The notes: generated by a model not told the origin, from the letters alone. A stretch of 57,405 nt of DNA from Streptococcus alactolyticus (GCF_012277075.1 NZ_JAAXMT010000016.1:1-57405), one strand, 5' to 3'; shown: positions 1 to 12,674, numbered from the stretch's first letter. A program made the numbers and translations.

Positions 1-15
1 ATCTCTTGGATCTCT

Positions 16-114
16 TGTCAATAACTTTTTTAAAGTTTTTTCAAAACCTTTAAGTTATCAACCGTCCCTCGTTGACAGCTTATTCAGTATACTAAATACT
101 AAATCTATTGTCAA
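16..114 (-). promoter_or_regulatory. tandem leftward promoters, possibly for an rRNA operon outside the window
   Basis: On the minus strand TTGACA (109-114) is followed after 17 nt by TATACT (86-91). A second TTGACA (16-21) is preceded by an A/T-rich tract (22-55) that resembles an UP element, and its -10 would fall outside the window. Two strong promoters in tandem reading out of the window resemble rrn P1/P2. The target gene is not visible, so that assignment is inference. Confidence 0.45.
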
Positions 115-140
115 GAGAATTTGAGATTTTTTTCTTAATA

Positions 141-173
141 CACAAAAAACAGTAGTCGTATTTGACTACTGTT
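141..173 (-). terminator. rho-independent terminator of the opp operon
   Basis: A perfect 10-bp stem (148-157 with 164-173) and a 6-nt loop are followed on the minus strand by a T-rich run. It lies 18 nt past the oppF stop codon. Confidence 0.85.
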
Positions 174-190
174 CTGATACAGCAAAGAGT

Positions 191-1123
191 TTATTGATGC
201 ATTTTTCGGTACTCTTCGGCTTCTTCTGGTGTTGAAAGGACAAAATGTCCTGGAGTGATTTCGTGCATTTGACGTTCTTGTCCGTCCAATTCCTGACTTG
301 GATCGTACTCAGTGTGAACACGAGTGCGTTCTGACTCTGGATCTGGCTCAGGAATAGCACTTAATAGGCTCTTAGTATATGGATGGATAGGGTGGTTATA
401 AACGTCGTCAGATGTCCCTATTTCAAGCATTTTACCCCAGTGCATAACCCCAATACGGTCAGAGATGTATTTCACCATTGAGAGGTCATGGGCAATGAAA
501 AGGTAGGTTAAGCCTTGTTCTCTTTGAAGTTTTTGCATTAGGTTAACAACCTGTGCCTGAATTGACACGTCCAAAGCTGAAATTGGCTCGTCAGCGATGA
601 TAAATTTAGGTTGTACAGCCAATGCGCGTGCAATACCGATACGTTGACGTTGACCACCTGAAAACTCGTGTGGGTAACGTGTTAAGTGGTCTTTATTCAA
701 ACCAACCAAGGCAAGCAATTCTTGAACTCTTTGGTCACGCTCTTCTTTCGTTTTAACCAATTTATGTACATCAAGTCCTTCTGCAACAATATCACGGATT
801 TTCATACGTCCGTTCAAGCTGGCTTGAGGATCTTGGAAGATCATTTGAACATTTTTACGGAATTCGTGTAATTCTTTTCCTTTTAGATGAGAAATGGTTT
901 CACCGTCAAAGTCAATCTCACCTTTACTGATATCATATAATTTTAGGATAGCACGACCAACGGTGGTTTTCCCTGATCCTGATTCACCCACAAGACCAAA
1001 GACTTCACCTTCATAAATATCAAAACTGATATTGTCGATCGCTTTTACTTCGTTCCTTTTTCCTTCGTTAAATGACAATGACACATTTTTAAGCTCGACA
1101 AGCTTTTTTTTGTTTTCAGTCAT
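191..1123 (-). CDS. oppF: oligopeptide ABC transporter ATP-binding protein OppF
   Basis: 310 aa. One of the two ATPases that energise oligopeptide uptake at the inner face of the membrane. Walker A (GESGSGKT) is at residues 46-53, the ABC signature SGGQRQR is near 150, and Walker B ends in IADEP with SALD after it. The C-terminal oligopeptide/dipeptide extension is present and the length is normal for OppF. Its ATG shares one base with the oppD stop (TAATG), so translation is probably coupled. It is the last gene of the operon. Confidence 0.95.
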   Translation of the reverse strand: MTENKKKLVELKNVSLSFNEGKRNEVKAIDNISFDIYEGEVFGLVGESGSGKTTVGRAILKLYDISKGEIDFDGETISHLKGKELHEFRKNVQMIFQDPQASLNGRMKIRDIVAEGLDVHKLVKTKEERDQRVQELLALVGLNKDHLTRYPHEFSGGQRQRIGIARALAVQPKFIIADEPISALDVSIQAQVVNLMQKLQREQGLTYLFIAHDLSMVKYISDRIGVMHWGKMLEIGTSDDVYNHPIHPYTKSLLSAIPEPDPESERTRVHTEYDPSQELDGQERQMHEITPGHFVLSTPEEAEEYRKMHQ

Positions 1124-2169
1124 TAAGCTTTTCTCCCTTCAAGCTCTTTCCATTTCGCCCAACGTTTTTGAATTGGCAATGGTGGTTCTACTTTAGGCGA
1201 GCGTTCATCTAATAGCCATGTTGCAGCGTAATGCGTATCACTCACTTTAAAGAGTGGTGGTTCTTCTTCGTAATCAATATCTAAAGCAAATTCATTACGT
1301 GGTGCAAAGGCATCCCCTTTTGGAGGATTAAGAAGATCTGGTGGTGTTCCAGGAATAGATTGAAGGCTACCTGCTTCTGTGTCTGTTGTTGGCATAGAAT
1401 TCAACAATCCCCAAGTGTATGGGTGTTGTGGATTGTAGAAAACTTCATCTACTGTTCCATACTCAATGATTTTACCAGCATACATAACAGCAACACGATC
1501 AGCCATACCAGCAACAACACCTAAGTCGTGGGTAATAAAGACAATTGATGAATTACGTTCTTTTTGAATTTTCTTCATCAAGCTCAAAATTTGGGCTTGG
1601 ATCGTTACGTCTAGGGCTGTTGTTGGTTCGTCGGCAATCAAAACATCTGGGTTGGCTGCTAGGGCAATAGCGATAACGGCACGTTGACGCATTCCCCCTG
1701 ACCATTGGTGTGGGTAATCATTGATATGTTCTTCAGCTTTTGGAATACCTACACTTTTCATCAATTCCAAAGCACGTTTGAGAGCTTCTTGTTTTGATAC
1801 TTTTTCGTGAATCATAATTGGTTCAGCGATTTGTTGACCAATTCGCATAGTTGGGTCAAGACTGGTCATTGGATCTTGGAAGATCATGGCAATTTCATTC
1901 CCACGAACTTTAGTCCATTCGTCTTCTTTAAGGTCAAGCAATTTTTTGCCCATAAAGTCAATATCACCTGTAATGTTCGCATTAGGAGCTGACAAGCCCA
2001 TCAATGTTTTAGTTGTTACAGATTTACCTGAACCTGATTCACCTACGATAGCAAGGGTTTCCCCTTTTTTAAGGTCAAAATTGACATCGCGAATCGCTTT
2101 AATTTCTCCAGCATAGGTGTGAAAATCTACTCGGAGGTTTTTAACTTGTAAAATTGTTTCTTCACTCAT
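1123..2169 (-). CDS. oppD: oligopeptide ABC transporter ATP-binding protein OppD
   Basis: 348 aa, the second ATPase of the Opp importer. Walker A GESGSGKS is at about residues 43-50, the signature is SGGMRQR, and Walker B is followed by DEPTTALD. I chose ATG at 2169 because AGGAGG lies 6 nt upstream and the product starts MSEETILQ. A longer reading frame from 2244 would overlap oppC and lacks a ribosome site. The C-terminal region carries the oligopeptide-transporter extension. Confidence 0.95.
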   Translation of the reverse strand: MSEETILQVKNLRVDFHTYAGEIKAIRDVNFDLKKGETLAIVGESGSGKSVTTKTLMGLSAPNANITGDIDFMGKKLLDLKEDEWTKVRGNEIAMIFQDPMTSLDPTMRIGQQIAEPIMIHEKVSKQEALKRALELMKSVGIPKAEEHINDYPHQWSGGMRQRAVIAIALAANPDVLIADEPTTALDVTIQAQILSLMKKIQKERNSSIVFITHDLGVVAGMADRVAVMYAGKIIEYGTVDEVFYNPQHPYTWGLLNSMPTTDTEAGSLQSIPGTPPDLLNPPKGDAFAPRNEFALDIDYEEEPPLFKVSDTHYAATWLLDERSPKVEPPLPIQKRWAKWKELEGRKA

Positions 2170-2179
2170 CTTTTTCCTC

Positions 2180-3211
2180 CTAACGATCACCAGATTTTGG
2201 ATCAAATGCATCACGAAGACCATCACCCAATAAAATAAAGGCAAGTGAAATCAATACCAAGGCCATTGAAGGTAGTATTACTTGATATGGATAGTATTGT
2301 AAGTATTCTTGAGCATCCGTAATCAATGAACCTAGTGAAGCCGTTGGTGGTTTTACCCCTAGGTTAATCGCAGAAAGGACTGCTTCATACATGATGGCAC
2401 TTGGAACGGTCATCATGATTTGAACGATAATAATCCCTGAAATATTTGGAAGGATATGTTTAAAGGCAATTTTTGGTGCACTTTCACCAAGCGAACGAGC
2501 TGCCAAAACAAACTCTTGTTCACGGTAAGATAAGGTCAAGTTACGCACTTGACGCGCCATTGAAGTCCATCCAACGATGGCAATTGAAATGATAATTGAA
2601 GTAATACCATTTCCTAGCAAAAGACCAAGCATGGTAACGATAACCAAGTTAGGAATTGATGAAACAACCTCGATAATACGTTGCATGACCATATCGACGC
2701 GTCCACCAACGTAACCTGAAATCAGACCATAGGTTACCCCGATTAAAAGGTCAATCAATGTCGCAACAATCGCGATAAGAAGGGAAATACGTACCCCAAC
2801 GATGATACGTTTGGCAAGGCTACGACCTAGGTTATCTGTACCTAAGATGAATTTTGTTCCTTCAGGAACCCCTTGTTCTTTATAAACATTAGTTGGTTCT
2901 GTGTTTCCAGAATAAGTAATGGTACCATTCCAGAATGGAAGATCACCACTTAATTTCGGTGGAAGGTTACGGTAAGTCGTCACTTCCTTTGTATTAAAGG
3001 CGTTGGCTTCATCACGGGTTACAAAAGCAACTGAAGCAATTGAGAAAACGATCAAGAAAGCTAAGAACCACATTGAAATAACGGCTAATTTATTTTTCTT
3101 GAGACGACGCCATGCATCTTGCATAAAAGAAAGAGCAGGCTTCTCAATTTTTTCTTGCATATTTGCTGAACCGATGCCAACAAGTTTAAATTCTCTATTT
3201 TTTTCTGCCAT
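2180..3211 (-). CDS. oppC: oligopeptide ABC transporter permease OppC
   Basis: 343 aa integral membrane permease. A cytoplasmic N-terminus is followed by a first membrane segment near residues 40-60, an external loop, then the BPD_transp_1 core with the EAA-type loop (AARSLGESAPKIAFKHILPN). Start 3211 is chosen for AAGGAG just upstream. It is 10 nt from oppB and partners it in the translocation channel. Confidence 0.93.
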   Translation of the reverse strand: MAEKNREFKLVGIGSANMQEKIEKPALSFMQDAWRRLKKNKLAVISMWFLAFLIVFSIASVAFVTRDEANAFNTKEVTTYRNLPPKLSGDLPFWNGTITYSGNTEPTNVYKEQGVPEGTKFILGTDNLGRSLAKRIIVGVRISLLIAIVATLIDLLIGVTYGLISGYVGGRVDMVMQRIIEVVSSIPNLVIVTMLGLLLGNGITSIIISIAIVGWTSMARQVRNLTLSYREQEFVLAARSLGESAPKIAFKHILPNISGIIIVQIMMTVPSAIMYEAVLSAINLGVKPPTASLGSLITDAQEYLQYYPYQVILPSMALVLISLAFILLGDGLRDAFDPKSGDR

Positions 3212-3221
3212 CTTTTTCTCC

Positions 3222-4136
3222 TTATTGCAAGCGTACACGTGGATCAACTATACTTGTTGCAATATCTGTGATCAAAATAGCTACCATCAACATCATTGCA
3301 TAAACAATAGTAGTTCCCATGATAACGGGATAATCTTTAGCAGGGATAGACGTTACAAATTGTTGTCCAATTCCTGGAATTGAGAAAATTTGTTCAATCA
3401 AGGCAGAACCTGTTAGAAGGTTAGCAGCCATTGGTCCTACTAACGTTAAGACAGGAATCATTGAGTTACGGTAAGCGTGTTTGCGTGTGACTTGACGTCT
3501 TGTCAAACCTTTAGCAATAGCTAATTGGATGTAATCTGAACTCAATGTTTCAATCATTTGCCCCCTAAAGAATCGTGTCACTTGAGCAAAAACTGGAATA
3601 GCTAAGGCAACTGATGGGAGGACAGTTTGAGCAAACGTACCCCAACCAGCTAATGGGAATAGATTCCATTTAAATCCGAACAATACCAACAAGAATAGAC
3701 CTGTAATGAAAGATGGTACTGAGATACCTAATGTTGAGATAACACTAAGCACACCATCAATCCAGTTATTTTTGTTACGGGCTGAAGCAGCACCGACTAA
3801 AATACCTGAAACCAAACCAATGATAAGAGCTTGCACACCCAATTGTACAGAAACGCCCAAGCGTTGTGAAATCAAACGTGATACTGGTTGGTTGATTGAT
3901 TGGTAACTTGTTCCAAAATCACCATGAAGAACATTCCAAAGGTAAGTAAGATATTGTTGCCAAACAGGTTTATCCAAGCCATATTGCTTGTTCATCATAG
4001 CAATCATTTCATCTGTTAGTTTTGGATTGTTATAAGGAGTCCCAGGCATAACTTGCATGAGGAAAAACGACAGGGTAACTACGACCCAAAGTGTTACAAG
4101 TAGAATCGCAACACGTTTAAGAATGTATTTTATCAT
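3222..4136 (-). CDS. oppB: oligopeptide ABC transporter permease OppB
   Basis: 304 aa, about six membrane segments, starting with a hydrophobic helix at residues 8-28. The EAA-type loop (AIAKGLTRRQVTRKHAYRN) that contacts the ATPases is present. AGAAGGAAA precedes the ATG. It is separated from oppA by 111 nt that contain two hairpins, so the permease/ATPase genes are probably expressed below the level of the binding protein. Confidence 0.94.
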   Translation of the reverse strand: MIKYILKRVAILLVTLWVVVTLSFFLMQVMPGTPYNNPKLTDEMIAMMNKQYGLDKPVWQQYLTYLWNVLHGDFGTSYQSINQPVSRLISQRLGVSVQLGVQALIIGLVSGILVGAASARNKNNWIDGVLSVISTLGISVPSFITGLFLLVLFGFKWNLFPLAGWGTFAQTVLPSVALAIPVFAQVTRFFRGQMIETLSSDYIQLAIAKGLTRRQVTRKHAYRNSMIPVLTLVGPMAANLLTGSALIEQIFSIPGIGQQFVTSIPAKDYPVIMGTTIVYAMMLMVAILITDIATSIVDPRVRLQ

Positions 4137-4156
4137 AATATTTCCTTCTCTTTATT

Positions 4157-4223
4157 GCTTTTGTTGGCAGGATAAGACCTTTCCTGTCAACAAAAGCAAG
4201 AATTGGTCATATCCAATTCTTGC
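4157..4223 (-). terminator. two adjacent intercistronic hairpins between oppA and oppB
   Basis: In the transcript the first hairpin has an 11-bp perfect stem (4213-4223 with 4196-4206). It is followed directly by a 16-bp stem with one G-U pair (4182-4197 with 4157-4172). The first is followed by TTTTGTTG and could terminate partially. Such structures commonly reduce expression downstream of a solute-binding protein gene. Function here is inferred. Confidence 0.6.
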
Positions 4224-4247
4224 CCATTAGTGAATGCTGCTTAAAGA

Positions 4248-5903
4248 TTATTCTTTATAGGCATAGGTAAAATCAACTTGCAACCCTGTTGAATTACGAA
4301 CAAGTCCTTTTAATGAAGGATTTTGAAGTGATTCTGTGCTACGGAAGTAGATTGGGTTGTAGTCTGCATTTTCATAAAGAATTTTTTCTGCTTCTTTATA
4401 ATCTTCAGCAGCTGCCGCTGGGTCTAGAGCATCTGTTGTCACAGCTTTTTCGTAAGCCGCATCATACTCTGGACTTGACAACTTACCGTAGTTGTAAGAT
4501 GAATTGCTTGTAAATAGACTATAGAATGTTGAACCTTCTGGGTAGTCACCGCCCCAAACATTCATAACAACATCAAAGTTTTGGTTCTTAGAATCTTGCA
4601 AACGTTGTTTGAATGTGACAAATTTTTCTTCAACAGTTAATCCTGGAAGAGCATCTTCCCAAGTTTGTTTGAGGTAGTCAACAGAAGCTTTCGCAACTGG
4701 GCTATCTGCATCTGAGGTAACCGTCAAGGTCAATGAGTCTGTTCCAAGTTCAGCTAAACCTTCTTTGAAGAGTTTTGCAGCTTCTTTTTCATTGTAGCTG
4801 TATCCTGGAGCAACGTAATTTGTCAAATCTTTACCGTCAGGTAATTTTTCAAGTCCGTAAGGTACCAAAGCAGTTGCTGGTTTAGAACCTGTATCAATCG
4901 CTGCTTTAACGATTCCTTCACGGTCAGTTGCTAAGTTAAGAGCTTGACGAATTTTTGTATTTGTCAATGCTTTAACAGAACCTGATTGGTTGTAAACCAA
5001 GTAAGCTGTTGTTGCTTCAGGAACATCTACAACATCTTTATTGCTCTTGTTGGCATTGTAGATAGCTTCTGTACCAGAAATGCTTGCGGTATCCAATTGA
5101 CCGTCTTTGTACATTTGAACAGCTGTATCTGGTTTTTTGATGGTTTGGATGTTAACTTTTTCATTCTTAACATCTTTGACATCCCAGTAGTATTTATTTT
5201 TAACTAATGTAAATGTACCGTTTGTTCCGTTCCAATCTTTTACAGTGTACGGACCAGAATAAAGGGCTTTGTCTGAACTTGTTCCGTAGTCATCGCCTGT
5301 TTTTTCCACGAAAGCTTTACTTTGTGGCATGAAGTTTGTGAATGACAACAAGCTCATGAATTGTGGTGATGGGCTTGACAAAGTAAAGATGACTTTATTA
5401 CCATCTGCTTTAACACCAAGTTCATCAACACTCTTTGTTCCGTTGATAACCTCTTCGGCGTTCAAAACGTGGGCATCTGAAACTAAGTAAGCATACTCTG
5501 AAGCTGTTTTTGGATCAACGATACGTTGCCATGTGTAAACGAAATCTTCAGCTGTCAAGTCACTTCCGTCTGACCATTTAAGGTTGTCACGCAAAGTGGC
5601 TGTGTAAGTAAGACCATCATCTGAAACTTCGATATCTTTCGCTGCTAAATCTGGTTGCAAATCACCATTTTTATCGCGACGAAGCAAGTTACTTCCTGAG
5701 TTACCAATAGCAATAGATGAATAAGTATCCGTTACTTTTGAAATATCTAAAGTGCTAATTTCAGTTGGTAAGTACCAATTAATTTCATCTTTCGATGAAG
5801 ACGTTGTCGAGCTGCCCCCACCACAAGCTGTCAAAACAGCTGCAGAAACAAGGGTTACAGCTCCTAAGCTAATGCGTTTCCATGCTTTACTATTTAGTGA
5901 CAT
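4248..5903 (-). CDS. oppA: oligopeptide-binding lipoprotein OppA
   Basis: 551 aa extracellular solute-binding protein, family 5, that captures peptides for OppBCDF. The signal peptide ends in the lipobox LTAC with the lipidated Cys at residue 27, followed by a Gly/Ser/Thr-rich linker. The mature domain contains the expected family features (NGTNGTFTLVKNKYYW). It is the first gene of the operon with its own promoter at 5955-5983. AGGAG lies upstream of the ATG. Confidence 0.95.
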   Translation of the reverse strand: MSLNSKAWKRISLGAVTLVSAAVLTACGGGSSTTSSSKDEINWYLPTEISTLDISKVTDTYSSIAIGNSGSNLLRRDKNGDLQPDLAAKDIEVSDDGLTYTATLRDNLKWSDGSDLTAEDFVYTWQRIVDPKTASEYAYLVSDAHVLNAEEVINGTKSVDELGVKADGNKVIFTLSSPSPQFMSLLSFTNFMPQSKAFVEKTGDDYGTSSDKALYSGPYTVKDWNGTNGTFTLVKNKYYWDVKDVKNEKVNIQTIKKPDTAVQMYKDGQLDTASISGTEAIYNANKSNKDVVDVPEATTAYLVYNQSGSVKALTNTKIRQALNLATDREGIVKAAIDTGSKPATALVPYGLEKLPDGKDLTNYVAPGYSYNEKEAAKLFKEGLAELGTDSLTLTVTSDADSPVAKASVDYLKQTWEDALPGLTVEEKFVTFKQRLQDSKNQNFDVVMNVWGGDYPEGSTFYSLFTSNSSYNYGKLSSPEYDAAYEKAVTTDALDPAAAAEDYKEAEKILYENADYNPIYFRSTESLQNPSLKGLVRNSTGLQVDFTYAYKE

Positions 5904-5954
5904 GTGACGCTCCTCCTAGTTGTTCTCTAAAAATTATATTATTTGACAGATAAG

Positions 5955-5983
5955 ATTATAACATAAATTTATCTTAAAGAGAA
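5955..5983 (-). promoter_or_regulatory. oppA promoter
   Basis: TATAAT (5955-5960) lies about 50 nt upstream of the ATG. A weak -35 (TTCTCT, 5978-5983) is 17 nt away. Confidence 0.6.
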
Positions 5984-6028
5984 TACTTTTGTCAGAATTT
6001 TTTGTCAGATTATCTCCCATGCAAACTG

Positions 6029-6037
6029 TGATATAAT
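6029..6037 (+). promoter_or_regulatory. dacA extended -10 promoter
   Basis: TGATATAAT is a full extended -10 (TGnTATAAT), 42 nt upstream of the dacA start. No good -35 is seen at normal spacing. Confidence 0.7.
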
Positions 6038-6078
6038 GGTAGATACCTAATTATTTTAATAGACAAAGGATGGAATTG

Positions 6079-7308
6079 ATGAAGAAGTTCATTGCTTGTT
6101 TGGCCATTTTGATGGCTTTCTTTACCGTTAAAGTTTCTGCCGATGATTTTGACGTTCCTGCCAAGCACGCGATTGCTGTGGAAGCAACGACAGGAAAGGT
6201 CTTATACGAGAAAGATGCAACTACGCCTGCAGGTATTGCATCAATCACAAAAATTTTAACGGTTTACATGGTTTACAAAGAGATTAATGAGGGCCATTTG
6301 TCTTGGGATACGCGTGTTCCCATTTCAGATTATGCGTATCAGTTAACGGCGAATTCGGACGCCAGCAATGTGCCCATGGAAGCTCGAGAATACACTGTTG
6401 AACAATTGGTTAATGCTGCCATGGTTGCCAGCGCCAATAGTGCCGCTATTGCACTTGCGGAGCAAATTGGTGGAAGCGAAAGCCATTTTGTGGATATGAT
6501 GAAGGAACAACTAAAGGAATGGGGCATTACAGATGCAACGTTAGTCAACGCTTCTGGTCTAAACAACAGTTACTTGGGCGACAATATTTACCCTGGTTCT
6601 AGCAGTTCAGATGAAAATATGATGAGCGCTAGAGATGTGGCTATCATTGCTCAACACCTTATCAACGAATACCCTGATATTTTGAAAATTACCAATCAAG
6701 CGACAGCTGATTTTGATGGGACAACCATCCATACCTACAATTATATGTTAAAAGGGATGCCTTATGAACGCGATGGCGTGGATGGCTTGAAAACAGGAAC
6801 AACCGAATTAGCTGGTGCGTCTTTTGTAGCTACTTCTGTTGAAAATGGCATGCGTGTGATTTCCGTCATTTTAAATGCAGACGACTGGGAAAACAATACC
6901 TATGCTCGTTTTGAGGCAACAAATGATTTGTTGGATTATGTTAAAGCCAATTTCGAGATGAAAACATTGATTAAATCAGGTGATAGTTACCAAAAGAGCA
7001 GGGCTCTTGTCAAAGACGGTAAGGAAAAATCAGTCACAGCAGTCGCTGAAAAAGATTTGAAAGTGGCTTGCCGTATCAATACTGAACCAAGTGCAACTTT
7101 TAAAACGGAGGAAAATGGCTACGAAGCTCCAATTCTCCAAGGTCAAAAAGTTGGAACCTTTAGCTACGATGACAAGCAGATTGTCGGAACAGGCTATTTG
7201 GAGTCAGAGCCTAGTGTGACAGCCGTCGCAAAAACCAACGTAGAAAGAAGTTTCTTCCTCAGAGTTTGGTGGAACCATTTTGTGACTTTCGTCAACGAAA
7301 AACTCTAA
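6079..7308 (+). CDS. dacA: D-alanyl-D-alanine carboxypeptidase, low-molecular-weight penicillin-binding protein
   Basis: 409 aa. Trims the terminal D-Ala from peptidoglycan pentapeptides outside the membrane. The signal peptide ends near residue 20 (KVSA). The three serine-peptidase motifs are present: SITK (Ser55, Lys58), SAN (118-120) and KTG (238-240). A beta-rich PBP5_C domain follows, and a C-terminal amphipathic/hydrophobic helix (FFLRVWWNHFVTF) fits membrane anchoring. Start 6079 is preferred over 6070 because AAAGGATGG lies at the correct distance and the signal peptide starts there. Confidence 0.93.
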   Translation: MKKFIACLAILMAFFTVKVSADDFDVPAKHAIAVEATTGKVLYEKDATTPAGIASITKILTVYMVYKEINEGHLSWDTRVPISDYAYQLTANSDASNVPMEAREYTVEQLVNAAMVASANSAAIALAEQIGGSESHFVDMMKEQLKEWGITDATLVNASGLNNSYLGDNIYPGSSSSDENMMSARDVAIIAQHLINEYPDILKITNQATADFDGTTIHTYNYMLKGMPYERDGVDGLKTGTTELAGASFVATSVENGMRVISVILNADDWENNTYARFEATNDLLDYVKANFEMKTLIKSGDSYQKSRALVKDGKEKSVTAVAEKDLKVACRINTEPSATFKTEENGYEAPILQGQKVGTFSYDDKQIVGTGYLESEPSVTAVAKTNVERSFFLRVWWNHFVTFVNEKL

Positions 7309-7324
7309 TAATAACCTTTTCAAG

Positions 7325-7366
7325 TAAAAAAATAGGGCTTACCTTGTTATAAGGTAAGCCCTATTT
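7325..7366. terminator. bidirectional terminator between dacA and sufB
   Basis: A 14-bp perfect stem (7332-7345 with 7351-7364) and a 5-nt loop, with an A-run on the left and T-run on the right. It serves both convergent operons. Confidence 0.9.
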
Positions 7367-7381
7367 GTGTGGCGTTCTCTA

Positions 7382-8800
7382 TTATCCAACAGAACCTTCC
7401 ATTTCATAACTGATTAAACGGTTCAATTCAACGGCGTATTCCATTGGTAATTCTTTGGTGAATGGTTCAACAAATCCCATAACAATCATCTCTGTCGCTT
7501 CTTGTTCAGAAAGGCCACGACTCATGAGGTAGTACAATTGTTCTTCTGAAATCTTAGAGACTTTAGCTTCATGTTCCAAAGCGACTTGTGAATTGTGGAT
7601 TTCGTTAAACGGAATAGTATCTGAACGTGACAAATCATCCATGATAATGGTGTCACATTCGATGTGGCTGACCGATTTCTTAGACTCTTTGTTGAAGGTT
7701 ACTTGTCCACGATAATCCACTTTTCCGCCACCTTTTGCGATTGATTTTGACACGATAGATGATGACGTGTGTGGGGCATTGTGAATCATTTTTGCACCTG
7801 TATCTTGGTGTTGCCCCTGATTAGCAAAGGCGATCGATAACATAGTACCACGCGCTCCTTCACCGTCAAGGTAAACAGATGGATACTTCATGGTTGTTTT
7901 GGCACCAAGGTTTCCGTCAATCCATTCAACCGTAGCATTCTTTTTCGCGGTAGCACGTTTCGTTACCAAGTTATAAACGTTATCTGACCAGTTTTGGATG
8001 GTTGAATAACGCATATAGCTGCCCTCGAGAGCAAAAATCTCAACAATAGCAGCGTGCAAGCTGGCAGATGAATAGTTAGGAGCCGTACAGCCTTCCACGT
8101 AATGAACACTTGCTCCTTCATCTACGATAATCAGTGTACGTTCAAATTGCCCCATCGCTTCATTATTGATACGGAAATAGGTTTGAAGCGGGATATCCAC
8201 TTTAACCCCTTTTGGTACGTAGATAAAAGTTCCTCCAGACCAAAAGGCTGAGTTTAAAGCAGCCAATTTATTATCTGTTGGCGGAACTAATTTTGAAAAG
8301 TATTTTTTAAAGAGGTCAGGGTATTCTTTCAAAGCAGAATCCGTATCTGTGAAAATAATACCTAGCTTGTCATACTCTTCTTTCATGTTGTGGTAAACAA
8401 CTTCTGATTCGTATTGGGCTGAAGCACCAGCCAAATACGCACGTTCTGCTTCAGGGATACCAATTCGTTCAAAGGTTTCTTTGATTTTATCTGGAACGTC
8501 GTCCCATGAACGGGCAGGTTTGTCAGACGCTTTTTGATAATAGGTAATGTCGTCAAAATTGATATCTGACAAATCAGGGCCCCACGTTTGCATAGGCATT
8601 TCATTAAATATTTTTAGGGATTTCAAACGGAAATCGAGCATCCATTCAGGTTCGCCTTTTTCCGCTGACATTTCACGAACAACCTCTTCGCTGATTCCTT
8701 TTCCCGTAGAAAAGACAGGCGTGACATCATCGTGAAAACCAAATTGATATTCCCCAAGATCAATTGGTTTTGGTGTTACTTTTTCATTGTTTTCAGACAT
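7382..8800 (-). CDS. sufB: Fe-S cluster assembly scaffold protein SufB
   Basis: 472 aa. SufB forms the SufBCD complex on which Fe-S clusters are built in the cytoplasm. The length and the conserved C-terminal half ([32 protein letters not shown]) are typical. The start codon directly abuts the sufU stop with no gap. Last gene of sufCDSUB, the usual order in Gram-positive bacteria. Confidence 0.95.
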   Translation of the reverse strand: MSENNEKVTPKPIDLGEYQFGFHDDVTPVFSTGKGISEEVVREMSAEKGEPEWMLDFRLKSLKIFNEMPMQTWGPDLSDINFDDITYYQKASDKPARSWDDVPDKIKETFERIGIPEAERAYLAGASAQYESEVVYHNMKEEYDKLGIIFTDTDSALKEYPDLFKKYFSKLVPPTDNKLAALNSAFWSGGTFIYVPKGVKVDIPLQTYFRINNEAMGQFERTLIIVDEGASVHYVEGCTAPNYSSASLHAAIVEIFALEGSYMRYSTIQNWSDNVYNLVTKRATAKKNATVEWIDGNLGAKTTMKYPSVYLDGEGARGTMLSIAFANQGQHQDTGAKMIHNAPHTSSSIVSKSIAKGGGKVDYRGQVTFNKESKKSVSHIECDTIIMDDLSRSDTIPFNEIHNSQVALEHEAKVSKISEEQLYYLMSRGLSEQEATEMIVMGFVEPFTKELPMEYAVELNRLISYEMEGSVG

Positions 8801-11736
<2,936 letters not shown>

Positions 11737-11778
11737 AAGTTGATGTTTACTCCTTTTTATCCTAATTTACGCGAGTAG

Positions 11779-11800
11779 AACCTACTGAAATTAGTAGGTT
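11779..11800 (-). other. intercistronic hairpin between sufC and sufD
   Basis: An 8-bp perfect stem (11779-11786 with 11793-11800) without a U-run. It may act in mRNA processing or attenuation. The role is not determined. Confidence 0.4.
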
Positions 11801-11813
11801 TTGACATCATTCA

Positions 11814-12584
11814 TTACACTTCTTCCTCGTAGGTCAAACCAAGTTCTTCGGCGATTTTAGCGTAACCTTCTTTTTCAAGACGAGCAGCAAGTTCCGCACC
11901 GCCTGATAGTACAACGCGTCCATCCATCATGATATGCACAACATCTGGTGTAATGTAGTTCAAAAGTCGTTGGTAGTGAGTGATAATCATGGCACCAAAG
12001 TCATCACCACGCATGGCATTAACCCCTTTTGAAACAATTTTAAGAGCATCAATATCAAGGCCTGAGTCGATTTCGTCAAGAAGGGCAAATTTCGGTTCAA
12101 GCATCAACAATTGGAGGATTTCATTGCGTTTTTTCTCACCACCTGAGAAGCCTTCGTTGAGGTAACGCTCTGCCATTTCTTCTTTCATACCAAGAAAAGC
12201 CATTTTTTCATCTAATTTTGTGATAAAGTCCATCACTGAAATCTTGTCTTCATCTTCTTTTCCAGCATTCATAGCTGCACGGATAAATTCGGCATTGGTA
12301 ATACCAGGAATTTCAGATGGGTATTGCATGGCAAGGAAGAGCCCGAGGCGAGCGCGCTCATCCACTTCCAATTCAAGGATGTTTTCGCCATCTAGCAAGA
12401 TTTCACCTTGAGTCACTTCGTAGTTGGGATTTCCCATAATAGCGGCAGACAAGGTTGATTTCCCTGTTCCATTTGGTCCCATGATCGCAGCAATCTCACC
12501 TGTTTTGAGGGTCAAATTGACACCTTTTAAGATTTCCTTATCTTCAATAGAAACATGAAGATCTTTTATTTCGAGTACAGACAT
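11814..12584 (-). CDS. sufC: Fe-S cluster assembly ATPase SufC
   Basis: 256 aa ABC-type ATPase that drives the SufBCD scaffold. Walker A GPNGTGKS is at residues 36-43, the signature is FSGGEKKR, and Walker B is followed by DEIDSGLDID, typical of SufC. I used the ATG at 12584, preceded by GGGAGGAAC. Upstream ATGs would remove this ribosome site. First gene of the suf operon. Confidence 0.95.
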   Translation of the reverse strand: MSVLEIKDLHVSIEDKEILKGVNLTLKTGEIAAIMGPNGTGKSTLSAAIMGNPNYEVTQGEILLDGENILELEVDERARLGLFLAMQYPSEIPGITNAEFIRAAMNAGKEDEDKISVMDFITKLDEKMAFLGMKEEMAERYLNEGFSGGEKKRNEILQLLMLEPKFALLDEIDSGLDIDALKIVSKGVNAMRGDDFGAMIITHYQRLLNYITPDVVHIMMDGRVVLSGGAELAARLEKEGYAKIAEELGLTYEEEV

Positions 12585-12624
12585 GTGTACGTTCCTCCCA
12601 TTCATCAATATCGAATATCGCGAT

Positions 12625-12639
12625 AATTTTCAGAAAATT
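12625..12639. promoter_or_regulatory. CodY box in the sufC leader, exact consensus match
   Basis: AATTTTCAGAAAATT matches the published CodY motif AATTTTCWGAAAATT at 15 of 15 positions. It lies about 20-34 nt downstream of the expected transcription start and 41 nt before the sufC ATG, where a bound repressor could block elongation. Confidence 0.75.
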
Positions 12640-12665
12640 ACCGCATTTCTATAAGGCTATTACCC

Positions 12666-12674
12666 ATTATAACA
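12666..12674 (-). promoter_or_regulatory. suf operon extended -10 promoter
   Basis: TGTTATAAT is a TGnTATAAT extended -10. It starts inside the T-run of the upstream rgpG terminator. The -35 region is poor. Confidence 0.65.

Noticed and set aside
686..871. Numerous long reading frames antisense to oppF, fba, pyrG, dnaK and others
   Set aside because: They mirror the codon pattern of the real genes on the other strand, lack ribosome sites and resemble no family.
5975..6010. CodY box upstream of oppA
   Set aside because: The best candidate matches only about 10 of 15 positions, too weak to report although opp operons are often CodY targets.
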